From the NCBI RefSeq assembly GCF_014836645.1, contig NZ_JACSQM010000002.1, forward strand, positions 124,001 through 188,000: a stretch of 64,000 bases of DNA, read 5' to 3'. Source of the DNA: Fictibacillus norfolkensis. Its GTDB lineage: Bacteria > Bacillota > Bacilli > Bacillales > Fictibacillaceae. The notes below the pieces were generated by a model, which saw only the letters and a list, made by a program, of their open reading frames with translations, made no database searches and was not told the DNA's origin. This document shows positions 34,915-43,671 of this stretch, one piece after another. Each line of letters starts with the position of its first letter. Position 1 is the first letter of the stretch. A program made the position numbers and the translations under genes.

Positions 34915-37542
34915 ATGAGAATCAACCGCGTCAATTACTTAACGGGACCGAACCTTTACAGCTTTAAACCTACTATATGGATTGAGCTTGATATAGAAGA
35001 ATTCGAGGAAAAACCCTCTAACACAATACCAGGGTTTGTAGAAACATTGTTAAAAGTCATTCCTTCCCTTCACACACATACTTGTTCAAGGGGTTATGCA
35101 GGCGGATTTGTAGAACGCCTTCATGAGGGAACGTGGATCGGGCATATCTTAGAGCATATTGCACTTGAGATTCAACATCTTGCTGGTATCTCAGTCAAAC
35201 GCGGCAAAACGATCACAAGTGAACGAAAGGGAATTTACTTTGTAACGTATGATTATGCGGAACCAAAATCAGGATTTTACGCATTTGAAGCTGCTCTCGA
35301 AATTGTAACCGCTATCTTAGATGGGAAACAAATTAGTGCCGATTCTTACATCACCCATACCTCTGACCTGTACCATCTACATAAACTAGGTCCGAGTACG
35401 GAAGCCATCTATGAAGCTGCACGAAAACGAAAGATTCCAGTAGAACGTATCGGAACAAACAGCTACTTAAGAATTGGAACGGGTAAGAAGCAAAAATCCG
35501 TCCAAGCCACCATCTCCTCCCAAACGTCTTATTTAGCAGTAGAAAATTCTTGTGATAAAGATATGACTAAAACATTAGTAAGAGGTGCTGGTCTCCCAGT
35601 TCCTAAAGGTGATGTTGTTTCCAATGAATATGAGCTGCTTCAGTCAGCTGAGAATATTGGTTACCCACTTGTCATTAAACCGCTTAATGGCAGACAGGGA
35701 CAGAACATCATAACAAATATTCAAAATGACACAGACTTAATTGCTGCTTTCCGCTGTGTGTTCAGCGAAGGTACTTCATATATTTTAGAACGATACTATG
35801 CAGGCAATGATTACCGTTTTTTCGTCGTAAATAATGAATTAGTTGCAGCAAGTCTTCGTCTTCCGCCATTTATAATTGGTGACGGCTATAAGACGATAGC
35901 TGAACTCATTGATGAAGAAAACTTAAATCCATTACGTGGTGATGGACATGAAAAAGCGATGAGCAAGATTCCTTTAGATGAACGTACGGTCGTTCATCTT
36001 GAGAAGAGTGGCTACTCTCTTCAATCCGTATTAAACAAAGGAGAATCTTTAGAAGTGTTAGGTAACGCAAACCTGTCTACAGGCGGTTCGGCAATCGATG
36101 TGACAGATGATGTTCACCCTGATTACCGTAACATGGCTATTGAAGCGGCATCTGCAGTTGGTCTTGATATTGCAGGAATTGATATTCTGTCGCCGGATGT
36201 CACGGTTCCTTTTGTTGAAGGTGAAGCTGCCATTCTTGAAGTGAATGCAGCTCCTGGCATCCGTATGCATCTTCATCCATCACAAGGGAAAAAGAGAGAT
36301 GCAGGTGGAGCCATCGTCGACTATCTGTTTGCTTCTCGTGAGGAAGCTGCGGTTCCCGTTGTTGCGGTAACAGGCACAAACGGCAAGACGACGACCACTC
36401 GTCTTGTTTCACATCTTTTACAGAAAGAAAACATAACGGTTGGATATACGTGTTCTGATGGTGTTTGGGTAGGTGATCAGCAACTTGACGCAGGAGATTG
36501 CAGCGGACCAAGAAGTGCGCGCAAAGTCCTGGCTCATCCTTCTGTAGATATCGCAGTGTTAGAAACTGCTCGCGGTGGAATGTTGCGTGAAGGCCTTGCG
36601 TTTCGCTATTGTGACGTTGGAATCGTAACCAACGTAAGTGAAGATCATCTTGGGTTGAATGGCGTAGAAACATTAGAAGATTTAAAAAAACTGAAGCAGA
36701 CGGTTGCTGAAGTTGTTCTTCCAGAAGGTACATGTGTATTGAACGCTGACGATTCACGATGTGTGGATATGGCGAATCATACGAATGGCGAAGTAATCTT
36801 CTTCTCGCTTTCGGTAATGAATCCAGTTATTCAAGATCAGTTAAAGCAAGGATTAAAAGTTTGGTATCTAGAAGATGACTGGGTTGTATTCAACGAGAAC
36901 GGTAAAGCAGAAAGATTCCTTCCAGTATCACACATTCCGATTACGATTAATGGTGCTGCCCGACACAATATCGCGAATGTCCTTGGCGCACTCGCTGCCG
37001 CTCATTCATTAGGAAGACCTTTGTCAGAATTAAGAAGTAAAGTGATCACTTTTCTTTCAACAGAAAACCAAAACAGAGGTCGTTTCAACGTTTTAAACAT
37101 CCATGATCGTACGATCGTAGTGGACTATGCGCATAACCCCGCTGGTTTAAAGGCACTTTTTGAAACGGTAGATCATCTGAAGAGTGGCCGCGTGATAACA
37201 GTTGGTTCAGCAGCTGGTGACAGACAAGACAAAACGATTCAAGAGATGGGCCGAATTTTCGGAACTCACTCTGATATTTTTATCATTAAAGAAGATGTCA
37301 ATCTAAGGGGACGGATTCCAGGTGAAACGGTTCATCACCTATATATAGGTGTAAAAGAAGCTGAAGGCATTACATCCGTTTCTGTATATCCTAAGGAAGC
37401 TGAAGCCTTAATCCAAGCGTGGGAGTGCTCAGAGCCTGGTGACACACTTGTCTTCCTCTATGACGAATACACGTCTATTCAAGGTATCCTGCAGAAAATC
37501 AAAAATTCAAAAGCTGTAGGCGTACTGCAGAAAGCAGAATAA
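34915..37542 (+). CDS. cphA: Cyanophycin synthetase
   Basis: 875 residues, full length for CphA. N-terminal domain ('HLLEHIALEIQHLAG'-like region), ATP-grasp domain ('YPLVIKPLNGRQGQNI', 'EVNAAPGIRMH') and a Mur-ligase-like domain ('VTGTNGKTTTTRLVSHL', 'NNHLAN'-like 'ARHNIANVLGA', 'VVDYAHNPAGL'). It polymerises Asp and Arg into multi-L-arginyl-poly-Asp. Its presence in a heterotrophic Bacillaceae indicates an intracellular nitrogen reserve. Confidence 0.95.
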   Translation: MRINRVNYLTGPNLYSFKPTIWIELDIEEFEEKPSNTIPGFVETLLKVIPSLHTHTCSRGYAGGFVERLHEGTWIGHILEHIALEIQHLAGISVKRGKTITSERKGIYFVTYDYAEPKSGFYAFEAALEIVTAILDGKQISADSYITHTSDLYHLHKLGPSTEAIYEAARKRKIPVERIGTNSYLRIGTGKKQKSVQATISSQTSYLAVENSCDKDMTKTLVRGAGLPVPKGDVVSNEYELLQSAENIGYPLVIKPLNGRQGQNIITNIQNDTDLIAAFRCVFSEGTSYILERYYAGNDYRFFVVNNELVAASLRLPPFIIGDGYKTIAELIDEENLNPLRGDGHEKAMSKIPLDERTVVHLEKSGYSLQSVLNKGESLEVLGNANLSTGGSAIDVTDDVHPDYRNMAIEAASAVGLDIAGIDILSPDVTVPFVEGEAAILEVNAAPGIRMHLHPSQGKKRDAGGAIVDYLFASREEAAVPVVAVTGTNGKTTTTRLVSHLLQKENITVGYTCSDGVWVGDQQLDAGDCSGPRSARKVLAHPSVDIAVLETARGGMLREGLAFRYCDVGIVTNVSEDHLGLNGVETLEDLKKLKQTVAEVVLPEGTCVLNADDSRCVDMANHTNGEVIFFSLSVMNPVIQDQLKQGLKVWYLEDDWVVFNENGKAERFLPVSHIPITINGAARHNIANVLGALAAAHSLGRPLSELRSKVITFLSTENQNRGRFNVLNIHDRTIVVDYAHNPAGLKALFETVDHLKSGRVITVGSAAGDRQDKTIQEMGRIFGTHSDIFIIKEDVNLRGRIPGETVHHLYIGVKEAEGITSVSVYPKEAEALIQAWECSEPGDTLVFLYDEYTSIQGILQKIKNSKAVGVLQKAE

Positions 37543-37543
37543 G

Positions 37544-37572
37544 AAAAGCAGTTCCTTTGGGAGCTGCTTTTT
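37544..37572 (+). terminator. Terminator of the cphBA operon
   Basis: AAAAGCAGTTCC pairs loosely with GGGAGCTGCTTTT, followed by T-rich sequence. Confidence 0.65.
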
Positions 37573-37577
37573 TCCTT

Positions 37578-37982
37578 TTATGCTTTAAGTGTTTTAACAA
37601 CAATCGCTTGTGAAGCACTCTTAATCAAGCACCCTTCCAAATCACCTTCACTTAATAACCCTAGCATGATGGCAGACTTTACTTTTTCTTCATCCGGTTT
37701 TGGGACATGAAGAATGAGATCTGTCATATTTAATTCAGTAAGGCGACTCACTGTCTTTTCTTCGTGAAGTTTTTCGGATCTTCGGATCTGCCTCTGCAGC
37801 TTGAAGTTGTTTACTGTAACTTCGCCTTTCTCGTTTTGACCGACTATATGATCAAAATACATATGAAAGACTTTTTTTAGTTCGTCTATTTCTTTCTCAA
37901 CCTCTTTTTTCTTCTCGTTAAGCTTGTTGTATTTTATGATCAAGTCTTCTGAAATGGTGTAATTCGTATTTTGTGTAGCCAA
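37578..37982 (-). CDS. Coiled-coil hypothetical protein
   Basis: 134 residues, TTG start (37982) with GGGAGGG upstream. Residues about 14-45 are a charged coiled coil (KLNEKKKEVEKEIDELKK). The remainder is soluble, with no membrane segment or metal site. Family not recognised. It converges on cphA. Confidence 0.7.
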   Translation of the reverse strand: MATQNTNYTISEDLIIKYNKLNEKKKEVEKEIDELKKVFHMYFDHIVGQNEKGEVTVNNFKLQRQIRRSEKLHEEKTVSRLTELNMTDLILHVPKPDEEKVKSAIMLGLLSEGDLEGCLIKSASQAIVVKTLKA

Positions 37983-38048
37983 AGCTCGTCCCTCCCATTT
38001 AGCAATGAATAGTTCATCTTATGGTAGATTTGAGTGATTTATTCCAAA

Positions 38049-38080
38049 ATAAAAACCACCTAACTTTAGAAGTCAGATGG
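38049..38080 (-). terminator. Terminator of the small basic protein gene
   Basis: Minus-strand CCATCTGACTT / AAGTTAGGTGG stem with G-U pairs, followed by TTTTTATTTT. Confidence 0.65.
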
Positions 38081-38112
38081 CTCATTCACAGCATTTGGCT
38101 GTTCTATTTTTA

Positions 38113-38271
38113 TTAATTGTTTTCTGTTCCACTTTCGTTCTCTGGTTTATTCTTACCTTTACTCACATAAGGCTTTGGACCTTTTTTCTTACTGCTGGTT
38201 TTCCAACGGTTCCATCCCTTTTTCCCTGTCCCTTGACCAACGCCGCTTTTCTTGCCTTTTGCTTTACTCAT
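38113..38271 (-). CDS. Small basic protein, DUF3934-like
   Basis: 52 residues with GGAGTGATAAG before the ATG at 38271. It begins MSKAKGKKSGVGQGTGKKGW; the Gly/Lys-rich start and Trp pair (GWNRWK) match the DUF3934 family of Bacillaceae small basic proteins. Too short for most gene finders. Nucleic-acid binding is suggested by charge only. Confidence 0.72.
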   Translation of the reverse strand: MSKAKGKKSGVGQGTGKKGWNRWKTSSKKKGPKPYVSKGKNKPENESGTENN

Positions 38272-38387
38272 TCTTATCACTCCATGACCGTTCTTGTGCT
38301 TATTTCAAGCAGTAATTTGAATTATACTACATTACCGGCGGCGAGGGTAGTTCATTAGGGATGGGGTGAAGAAGCTGGATTATAAAA

Positions 38388-38459
38388 TTATGTGATGGAT
38401 GCCATTTTTTATGTGATGAGTCCCGATTTTTATGTGATATCCCTAAGAAATTATTTGAT
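38388..38459 (+). repeat. Four direct repeats with exact 21-bp period
   Basis: TTATGTGAT starts at 38388, 38409 and 38430, and a one-mismatch copy TTATTTGAT starts at 38451. The 21-bp period equals two helical turns, placing all copies on one DNA face. Surrounding sequence diverges between units, so only the 9-mer is conserved. They sit 80 bases upstream of the NERD gene, between it and the divergent DUF3934-like gene. This fits a multi-site protein-binding array. Confidence 0.8.
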
Positions 38460-38539
38460 TCTTGATATTTTGAGCTTCGGTTATTTAGAAAATGCTTTTT
38501 TGCAGCACCAGATCATGCATTCTATACTAAGTAGATAAG

Positions 38540-39526
38540 TTGAAGGGAGGTCTTTCTATAAAAAAACAACCGATTACCCCCTACGTCATACAAAAACTCG
38601 GTGCAGTCATTAACAGATTGCAAAGCTGTCATCCAGACCGTTCGAAATTGGAAGGAAATCTGGCAAAATATATTGCTGGCCATAATGGAGAAAAGTCCCT
38701 ACAGTATTTTTATCGGTATCTACCAACACAAGACGCGCATATTATCCAAAACATTCGAATTAAGCACATGGAATTCTTCTTTCAGATCGATACACTTATT
38801 ATTACTTCGAAATTTCTAATTCTGTTAGAGATAAAAAACTATACAGGAGATTTGTTCTTTGATGATAAATATGGACAACTCATTCGGACCTCTAGCAAAG
38901 GAAAAGAAATATTCGAAGACCCTATTCAACAAGTAAAAAGACAATCTTTCCATTTAACTCAGGTGCTAGAACAGCACAAAATCCCCAAGATCCCCATTGA
39001 AACGTTAGTTGTTATCACTAACCCACGAACTTTTGTAGATAGTTCAGAGACATATAAAAATGCATTAAAGTTAGTAATTAAAAGTCCAATGTTACTTAGT
39101 AAGTATGAAGAATTCAATGCCCGATATAAAAAGGATGTGCTCTTGTTGAAAGAAAGGAAAAAGATCAAAAGATTATTGATGAAGTTAAACGAACCATATA
39201 ATCCCGATATCCTAAGCTATTATGGAATTAATAAAAGTGAGTTAATAACAGGGGTGCTTTGCTCCAAATGTAACACACAAATGAATCGGATAAACGCGAA
39301 CTGGGAGTGCGCAGCCTGTTTTCATACATGTAAGACTGCACACATTCAAGCACTGAGGGATTACGCTCTTATCATTTCAACTGACATAACAAATAAAGAA
39401 TTTAAAGATTTTTTACATTTATCAACAAGTATGCAAGCTTACTATCTGCTCAACTCACTAAATCTTCCATACACTGGAACATCCCGCAGAACTCGAACCT
39501 ATCACCTAGACTCCCTCATCACTTGA
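38540..39526 (+). CDS. NERD-domain nuclease-related protein
   Basis: 328 residues if the TTG at 38540 is used. That TTG lies before a GGGAGG (38545) whose normal spacing points instead to an ATA codon at 38557 (IKKQPITPY...), where homologues have Met; an AUA start or a lost ATG is possible. NERD domain: 'HNGEKSLQYFYRYLP', 'QIDTLIITSKFLILLEIKNYTGDL'. A C-terminal zinc-ribbon-like part holds 'CSKCNTQ...CAAC'. NERD proteins are nuclease-related, often found on mobile or defence regions, but their targets are unknown. Confidence 0.82.
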   Translation: MKGGLSIKKQPITPYVIQKLGAVINRLQSCHPDRSKLEGNLAKYIAGHNGEKSLQYFYRYLPTQDAHIIQNIRIKHMEFFFQIDTLIITSKFLILLEIKNYTGDLFFDDKYGQLIRTSSKGKEIFEDPIQQVKRQSFHLTQVLEQHKIPKIPIETLVVITNPRTFVDSSETYKNALKLVIKSPMLLSKYEEFNARYKKDVLLLKERKKIKRLLMKLNEPYNPDILSYYGINKSELITGVLCSKCNTQMNRINANWECAACFHTCKTAHIQALRDYALIISTDITNKEFKDFLHLSTSMQAYYLLNSLNLPYTGTSRRTRTYHLDSLIT

Positions 39527-39593
39527 CCGCATCCATCAACATTTCAGCATCAGTTCTACTCATCTTCCCATACTTATGTCCACCATCTCTTCA

Positions 39594-40163
39594 TCAATCA
39601 GCAGGATTGATAATAGCCATTTGTTGATGATCTTCCCACTTTCCATTAATCTTTACGTTTTTACGAGCTAGCCCCTCTTTCTCAAAACCAGCTTTTTCTA
39701 ACACTCGAATAGAACCAATGTTGTGCGGCATCACACCCGCTTCTACTCGATGAAGTTTAATTTCATCAAATGCGTATTTTACGATCAAACGAACAGCTTC
39801 TGTCGTAAAGCCTTTTCCATTGTGCTTTTCATCTAAAAAGTAACCGACAAAGGCACTTTGAATTGATCCGCGCATCACTGCGAACAAATTGATTGTTCCG
39901 ATCAAAATCTCTTCATCTTTTGTAAAAATACCAAAATAGTAATCTAAATCTTGTTTTGCATTCTCAACTAACATTTGAATTCGTTTTTGCTGATTTTCAA
40001 GTGAGTAAAAATCATCGCTGCGTTCCATAGCAAACTGACTAAAGAACTCCCTGTTCTCTAATTGAAGATTCACCATATCCTCTGCATCCTCAACGGTCAA
40101 TAATCTAATATAAATATTGTCTCCTGTTAATTTAACATTTGTTTCCACACTTTGATTCATCAT
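39594..40163 (-). CDS. GNAT acetyltransferase, RimJ/RimL type
   Basis: 189 residues with GGAGAG before the ATG. Acetyl-CoA motif 'GFTTEAVRLIVKYAFDEI' and 'RVEAGVMPHNIGSIRVLEKAGFEKEGLARKNV' are typical of RimJ/RimL-like N-acetyltransferases. The substrate could be a protein N-terminus or small amine. It is the last gene of a two-gene run with the DUF1835 protein. Confidence 0.86.
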   Translation of the reverse strand: MMNQSVETNVKLTGDNIYIRLLTVEDAEDMVNLQLENREFFSQFAMERSDDFYSLENQQKRIQMLVENAKQDLDYYFGIFTKDEEILIGTINLFAVMRGSIQSAFVGYFLDEKHNGKGFTTEAVRLIVKYAFDEIKLHRVEAGVMPHNIGSIRVLEKAGFEKEGLARKNVKINGKWEDHQQMAIINPAD

Positions 40164-40193
40164 ACATTCTCTCCGTTTCTTATGTAAGATCCT

Positions 40194-41027
40194 TTAGGCA
40201 AGCTTCACTCTTAATTGCCTCATCTTGCCTAATGTTCCCTCATATTCAAGTTTTCCTTGCTCGATCAAATTATGAATCCGGTTAAAAATAAACGCATCAC
40301 CCACGTATTGTTCGAGATGGCCGAGTATATCACCTACGAGACGTGAGCTTTCTAAAAATCCTTCTCCATACTTCCACTCCAAACTTCTTGCGGAAAGAAT
40401 AATGAACGCATCTAAATGGTCAACACTAACGCTTTTTATTGCACCGTCTTCCCAAAGTCTTAAGACTTCTTCTGATGCGCTTAAGGCTTCCCACTCTTTA
40501 ACGAGTTTGTTCTTACTTTCCAATAAGAATGGTTCGTAACTATGGGTTTTCTTTAAAATGATTTTTAGATTTTCTGGAGATATTTCACTCGTGTGCAGTG
40601 ATGTATAAAAGACATCAGGGGGTTTGCAATATTTGTTAAAACATTCATTGGAATTAACCACAAAGATCTTGTTTTCTCGATCTTCGAGTAACTTCATCAC
40701 AAATCTCAAACCCGTTTGTTCAGGCGCATTGTCAGCTGTCCAGATTGTAATTGGCACTTCAATAGGAATATCACCAATTTCCTGAAGTGCTAGCCTATAA
40801 CTAGATTCATATTCGTTTGAATAATATTCTGCCATGTCACCAATTGACATATTGTCTTTGAACCACTGCACTCGACCTACTAAACCCTTTTCAGATTCTA
40901 GTTCATGAATAGGGCCAATAGCAAAGAAATCTGGGAAACCAATGACGGTGTCCTTGCTTTTCACCTTATTAAGTGTCCATTTCATTGCTCCAGCCGTAGA
41001 TTCTCCAAACACTAGATGAGCGTTCAT
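40194..41027 (-). CDS. DUF1835/DUF3658-type protein
   Basis: 277 residues starting MNAHLVFGESTAGAMKWTL, the conserved entry of the DUF1835 domain, with a C-terminal DUF3658-like part. Family members are soluble, of unknown function, and common in Bacillus. It is 30 bases upstream of the GNAT gene. Confidence 0.8.
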   Translation of the reverse strand: MNAHLVFGESTAGAMKWTLNKVKSKDTVIGFPDFFAIGPIHELESEKGLVGRVQWFKDNMSIGDMAEYYSNEYESSYRLALQEIGDIPIEVPITIWTADNAPEQTGLRFVMKLLEDRENKIFVVNSNECFNKYCKPPDVFYTSLHTSEISPENLKIILKKTHSYEPFLLESKNKLVKEWEALSASEEVLRLWEDGAIKSVSVDHLDAFIILSARSLEWKYGEGFLESSRLVGDILGHLEQYVGDAFIFNRIHNLIEQGKLEYEGTLGKMRQLRVKLA

Positions 41028-41124
41028 AAATACAGCTCCCTAACATACATTCAATAATTGACCATCCAACAACTTCTATACTCTATCTGTAATACCTTCT
41101 TCAATTACCAAAATTTATCACTTT

Positions 41125-41154
41125 ATATAAAAAAGAGCTGAGTATGTTCAGCTC
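41125..41154 (-). terminator. Terminator of the lipoprotein gene
   Basis: GAGCTGA (41135-41141) pairs with TCAGCTC (41148-41154), with T6 on the minus strand. Confidence 0.8.
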
Positions 41155-41165
41155 CTATAATCCTA

Positions 41166-41654
41166 TTATTCTTTTGTTTCTGTTTCTTCTAATGTAAAGT
41201 CGTTGTCTTCCGCAAATTTCTCTAATTCGCTCTCACTCTTTTTCCCAGCTTTTTGTGCTTCTTCGAACATTGTTTGAGATTTTTTATCTAATTCGGTGTC
41301 TTGTTTTTCGAAAGCAGATAGACTTAACTTCATCGCTTCTGCATTAGACTGAATTGCTTTCACAAAATGATCTTGAGACGTATTCAATTCCTCTAATTTT
41401 TCAGAGCTTATTCCTTCAGCTTCCTTTACTAGTGCTTCATACTTATCAATCGTTTTTTGCACTTCTTCCTTTGCATTAGGATTTTCAATCATCTTTGCAA
41501 AATCGGTCTGAGCTTGTTCAAATAACTTAGTTTCCTTATCAATGAGTTTATTACGATCATCCAAATACGCATTAAAATCATCTTCAATCAGCATGTTACA
41601 TCCACTTAAGACGATTACACTTATAGCTACTACCGATACCAATAACTTTTTCAT
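41166..41654 (-). CDS. Lipoprotein with helical domain
   Basis: 162 residues. A lipoprotein signal peptide ends at a lipobox (VIVLSGC, Cys19). The mature part is charged and predicted all-helical, like YkyA-type cell-wall-associated lipoproteins, but I am not certain of the family. It should be anchored outside the membrane. Monocistronic. Confidence 0.72.
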   Translation of the reverse strand: MKKLLVSVVAISVIVLSGCNMLIEDDFNAYLDDRNKLIDKETKLFEQAQTDFAKMIENPNAKEEVQKTIDKYEALVKEAEGISSEKLEELNTSQDHFVKAIQSNAEAMKLSLSAFEKQDTELDKKSQTMFEEAQKAGKKSESELEKFAEDNDFTLEETETKE

Positions 41655-41753
41655 TTTTTCTTTTCACCTCATGGATAATTTTGGAGTCTATTTCTTGATA
41701 CCCCATATCCACAAGTTATTAAACCAATGTTTTACATTTTTATAAAACTTTGG

Positions 41754-42503
41754 TCATGCGTTAATCGTTTGATAACTAATAATCGCTCTATCCAAAAAAT
41801 CTAAAACTTCGTTGCTAACAGGATATAAATTCAATGATTGTGAGGAAGTTTCTGATTTTCTAGCGTTCCAGAATTTTCCTTCTAATTCGGTGTCTCCTTG
41901 AAACATTTCATGAGATAAGAGTAATACATCTGAAGCGATCAAATGACCTTCGGCGGACGATGGTTTACTGTTGTTTTGCAAACAGATCTCTATTCGTTTT
42001 ATGATGTTCACCCATTTTGCTGTGCTTGCATCCTCAAGTTTGGGTAGCGAGGTTTGAAGCATCCGTCTCTCATTATCAGAAAAGAACGTTTCCCAGGTTT
42101 GATTTTTCTCAGCAATCTTTGTATCTTCATTTGCTTGGACAAGAGAAAGGATATGCTCCCAATCCAACTCTCCCTTAAGTTCTAGGATGTGTAGGAGTGT
42201 ATTTATTTTTTCAGACGCTGATTGGAGCTGATTCAACTGGGTCTGAACATCTTTCTTCTGTGCTACAAGAATATCTTTTATCGTTACTTCACCTATTATT
42301 TTTTTTATTTCTGTTAAAGGTAGAGACAAAGATTTCAAGAGTGTAATCTTTTCTAATAGGTGCAGATCTTCTTTCCTATACATTCTTGTACCGCTCTCAC
42401 TCTTTACACTCGGTAATAGCAGACCGATTTGGTCATAGTATCTGAGAGTCCTTACGGAAACGCCATATTGCTTTGAAACCTCTCCTGTTGAAAATAAGTT
42501 CAT
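41754..42503 (-). CDS. MerR-family transcriptional regulator
   Basis: 249 residues with AAAAAGGAG upstream. N-terminal MerR helix-turn-helix 'FSTGEVSKQYGVSVRTLRYYDQIGLLLPS' and coiled coil are clear; the C-terminal effector domain is long and of TipAS/BmrR-like size. It lies divergent from the CPBP protease gene, whose promoter contains a dyad in a 19-bp spacer. Confidence 0.9.
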   Translation of the reverse strand: MNLFSTGEVSKQYGVSVRTLRYYDQIGLLLPSVKSESGTRMYRKEDLHLLEKITLLKSLSLPLTEIKKIIGEVTIKDILVAQKKDVQTQLNQLQSASEKINTLLHILELKGELDWEHILSLVQANEDTKIAEKNQTWETFFSDNERRMLQTSLPKLEDASTAKWVNIIKRIEICLQNNSKPSSAEGHLIASDVLLLSHEMFQGDTELEGKFWNARKSETSSQSLNLYPVSNEVLDFLDRAIISYQTINA

Positions 42504-42522
42504 TATTTTTCTCCTTTTTCTC

Positions 42523-42553
42523 TTGCAGGTTACGTTACGTCACCGCTTACAAT
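42523..42553 (+). promoter_or_regulatory. MerR-type promoter with 19-bp spacer and dyad
   Basis: TTGCAG (42523-42528), 19-bp spacer, TACAAT (42548-42553). The near-palindrome GGTTACGTTACGTCACC (42528-42544) fills the spacer. This is the architecture MerR activators twist to align -35 and -10. It drives the CPBP gene at 42592. Confidence 0.82.
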
Positions 42554-42591
42554 TAACATATTATAACAAGTTAATCAGGAGGAACAATACA

Positions 42592-43278
42592 ATGAACGTT
42601 ACAACAGAGAGAAAATGGACCATTCGTGAACTTATACTATTATTAAGTCTATGTTTAGTTGGCGTCCCCATACTTTTGGAGAACATCCTATACGATCAGT
42701 TGATACATTGGTTGGATAACACTTTATACGCGGGGACGTTAACTGGTTTTTGCATGGCGATCGTATTTACGATAGCTGTTTATTGGATCGCTCTAAAACC
42801 AAATCATTTAGGATGGGGAGCAGTTGGTCTTAAACCACTTAGAAAAAATATGTGGAAGACAATTTTGCTATGGACGATTCTTCTCATTTTCATAAGTATT
42901 GCCCTTGTCGTAATAATGGATGTGCTTTCAATAGGAACAAATAACGCTAAGACAGACAGTCTAAAATCTGACCTTACACCTTTTACATTTATGATTGGCT
43001 TTGTGTCAGCAGCGGTTGTTTCCCCTATTTATGAAGAAATCTTTTACCGTGGTTTTTTGTATACGTGGTTCAGACGCTGGGGTGTAAGAAAGGCAATGAT
43101 TTTCAGCTCGTTCATTTTCATGATCGTTCATATCCCGACGTATAATACGCTGCCCGTAAACTTTGCTTCTGGCCTAGTCTTTTGCTGGGTATATGAGAGG
43201 ACAGGCTCTATTATTCCAGCGATTATCATTCATGCTATTGTAAATGGAATTGGAATCTCATTGTCTGTTTTAGCGTGA
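42592..43278 (+). CDS. CPBP-family intramembrane metalloprotease
   Basis: 228 residues from ATG 42592 with CAGGAGGAAC upstream. About seven membrane helices. The CPBP catalytic motifs are 'EEIFYRGFLYTWF' (EExxxR) and 'HIPTYNTLPVNFASGLVF', with 'IIHAIVNGIGI'. CPBP proteins include CAAX-type proteases and bacteriocin immunity proteins. Control by the divergent MerR protein is inferred from promoter form. Confidence 0.88.
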   Translation: MNVTTERKWTIRELILLLSLCLVGVPILLENILYDQLIHWLDNTLYAGTLTGFCMAIVFTIAVYWIALKPNHLGWGAVGLKPLRKNMWKTILLWTILLIFISIALVVIMDVLSIGTNNAKTDSLKSDLTPFTFMIGFVSAAVVSPIYEEIFYRGFLYTWFRRWGVRKAMIFSSFIFMIVHIPTYNTLPVNFASGLVFCWVYERTGSIIPAIIIHAIVNGIGISLSVLA

Positions 43279-43298
43279 TATTTTAAAATTAAACACAA

Positions 43299-43329
43299 AA
43301 AAGCGAAGATCCCCTAAGATCTTCGCTTT
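43299..43329. terminator. Bidirectional terminator
   Basis: AAAAGCGAAGATC (43299-43311) pairs with GATCTTCGCTTT (43318-43329). Confidence 0.83.
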
Positions 43330-43347
43330 CTTCATGTATGGCTTCTT

Positions 43348-43491
43348 TTATTTTGGATTCAACGACGTTAATTCAAATTCAGGCTTGCGTTTCTCTTGTT
43401 CTGCTACAGATTGTTCTTTAAGCACGTATCGTGATACTGGCATATCTAAAGGCTTTATCGTTTGCTGGTTATGATTGGTCATAGTAAGCAT
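43348..43491 (-). CDS. Unannotated 47-residue soluble small protein
   Basis: ATG at 43491 preceded by GGAGGGATG; TAA at 43348. It starts MLTMTNHNQQTIKPLDMPVS and is hydrophilic, with a charged Glu/Lys-rich C-terminal half. It shares a terminator with the CPBP gene. No family recognised. A second in-frame ATG at 43482 is an alternative. Confidence 0.6.
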   Translation of the reverse strand: MLTMTNHNQQTIKPLDMPVSRYVLKEQSVAEQEKRKPEFELTSLNPK

Positions 43492-43671
43492 AACTCATCC
43501 CTCCTTACCAGGTTTTAACTTCTATTTACCCTGGATGTTATATCAAGAAACCTTTTTCTACAAAAATAGTGCGACAGTCCTCATTATTTGTCTAAATCAT
43601 GACTATAGGAGTAGAATACATACTATGAAAAGCATCGGGCTATGCTACCGATTGTGAAAGGATGAGTCATC

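Noticed and set aside
36200-36757. 185-residue reverse frame inside cphA
   Set aside because: It is an antisense shadow of a full-length, motif-rich gene, with no ribosome site and biased composition (Leu, Gln, His).
38388-38459. The 21-bp-phased repeats as a CRISPR array
   Set aside because: The repeated part is only 9 bases with 12-base spacers and no cas gene is present; CRISPR repeats are 24 bases or more.
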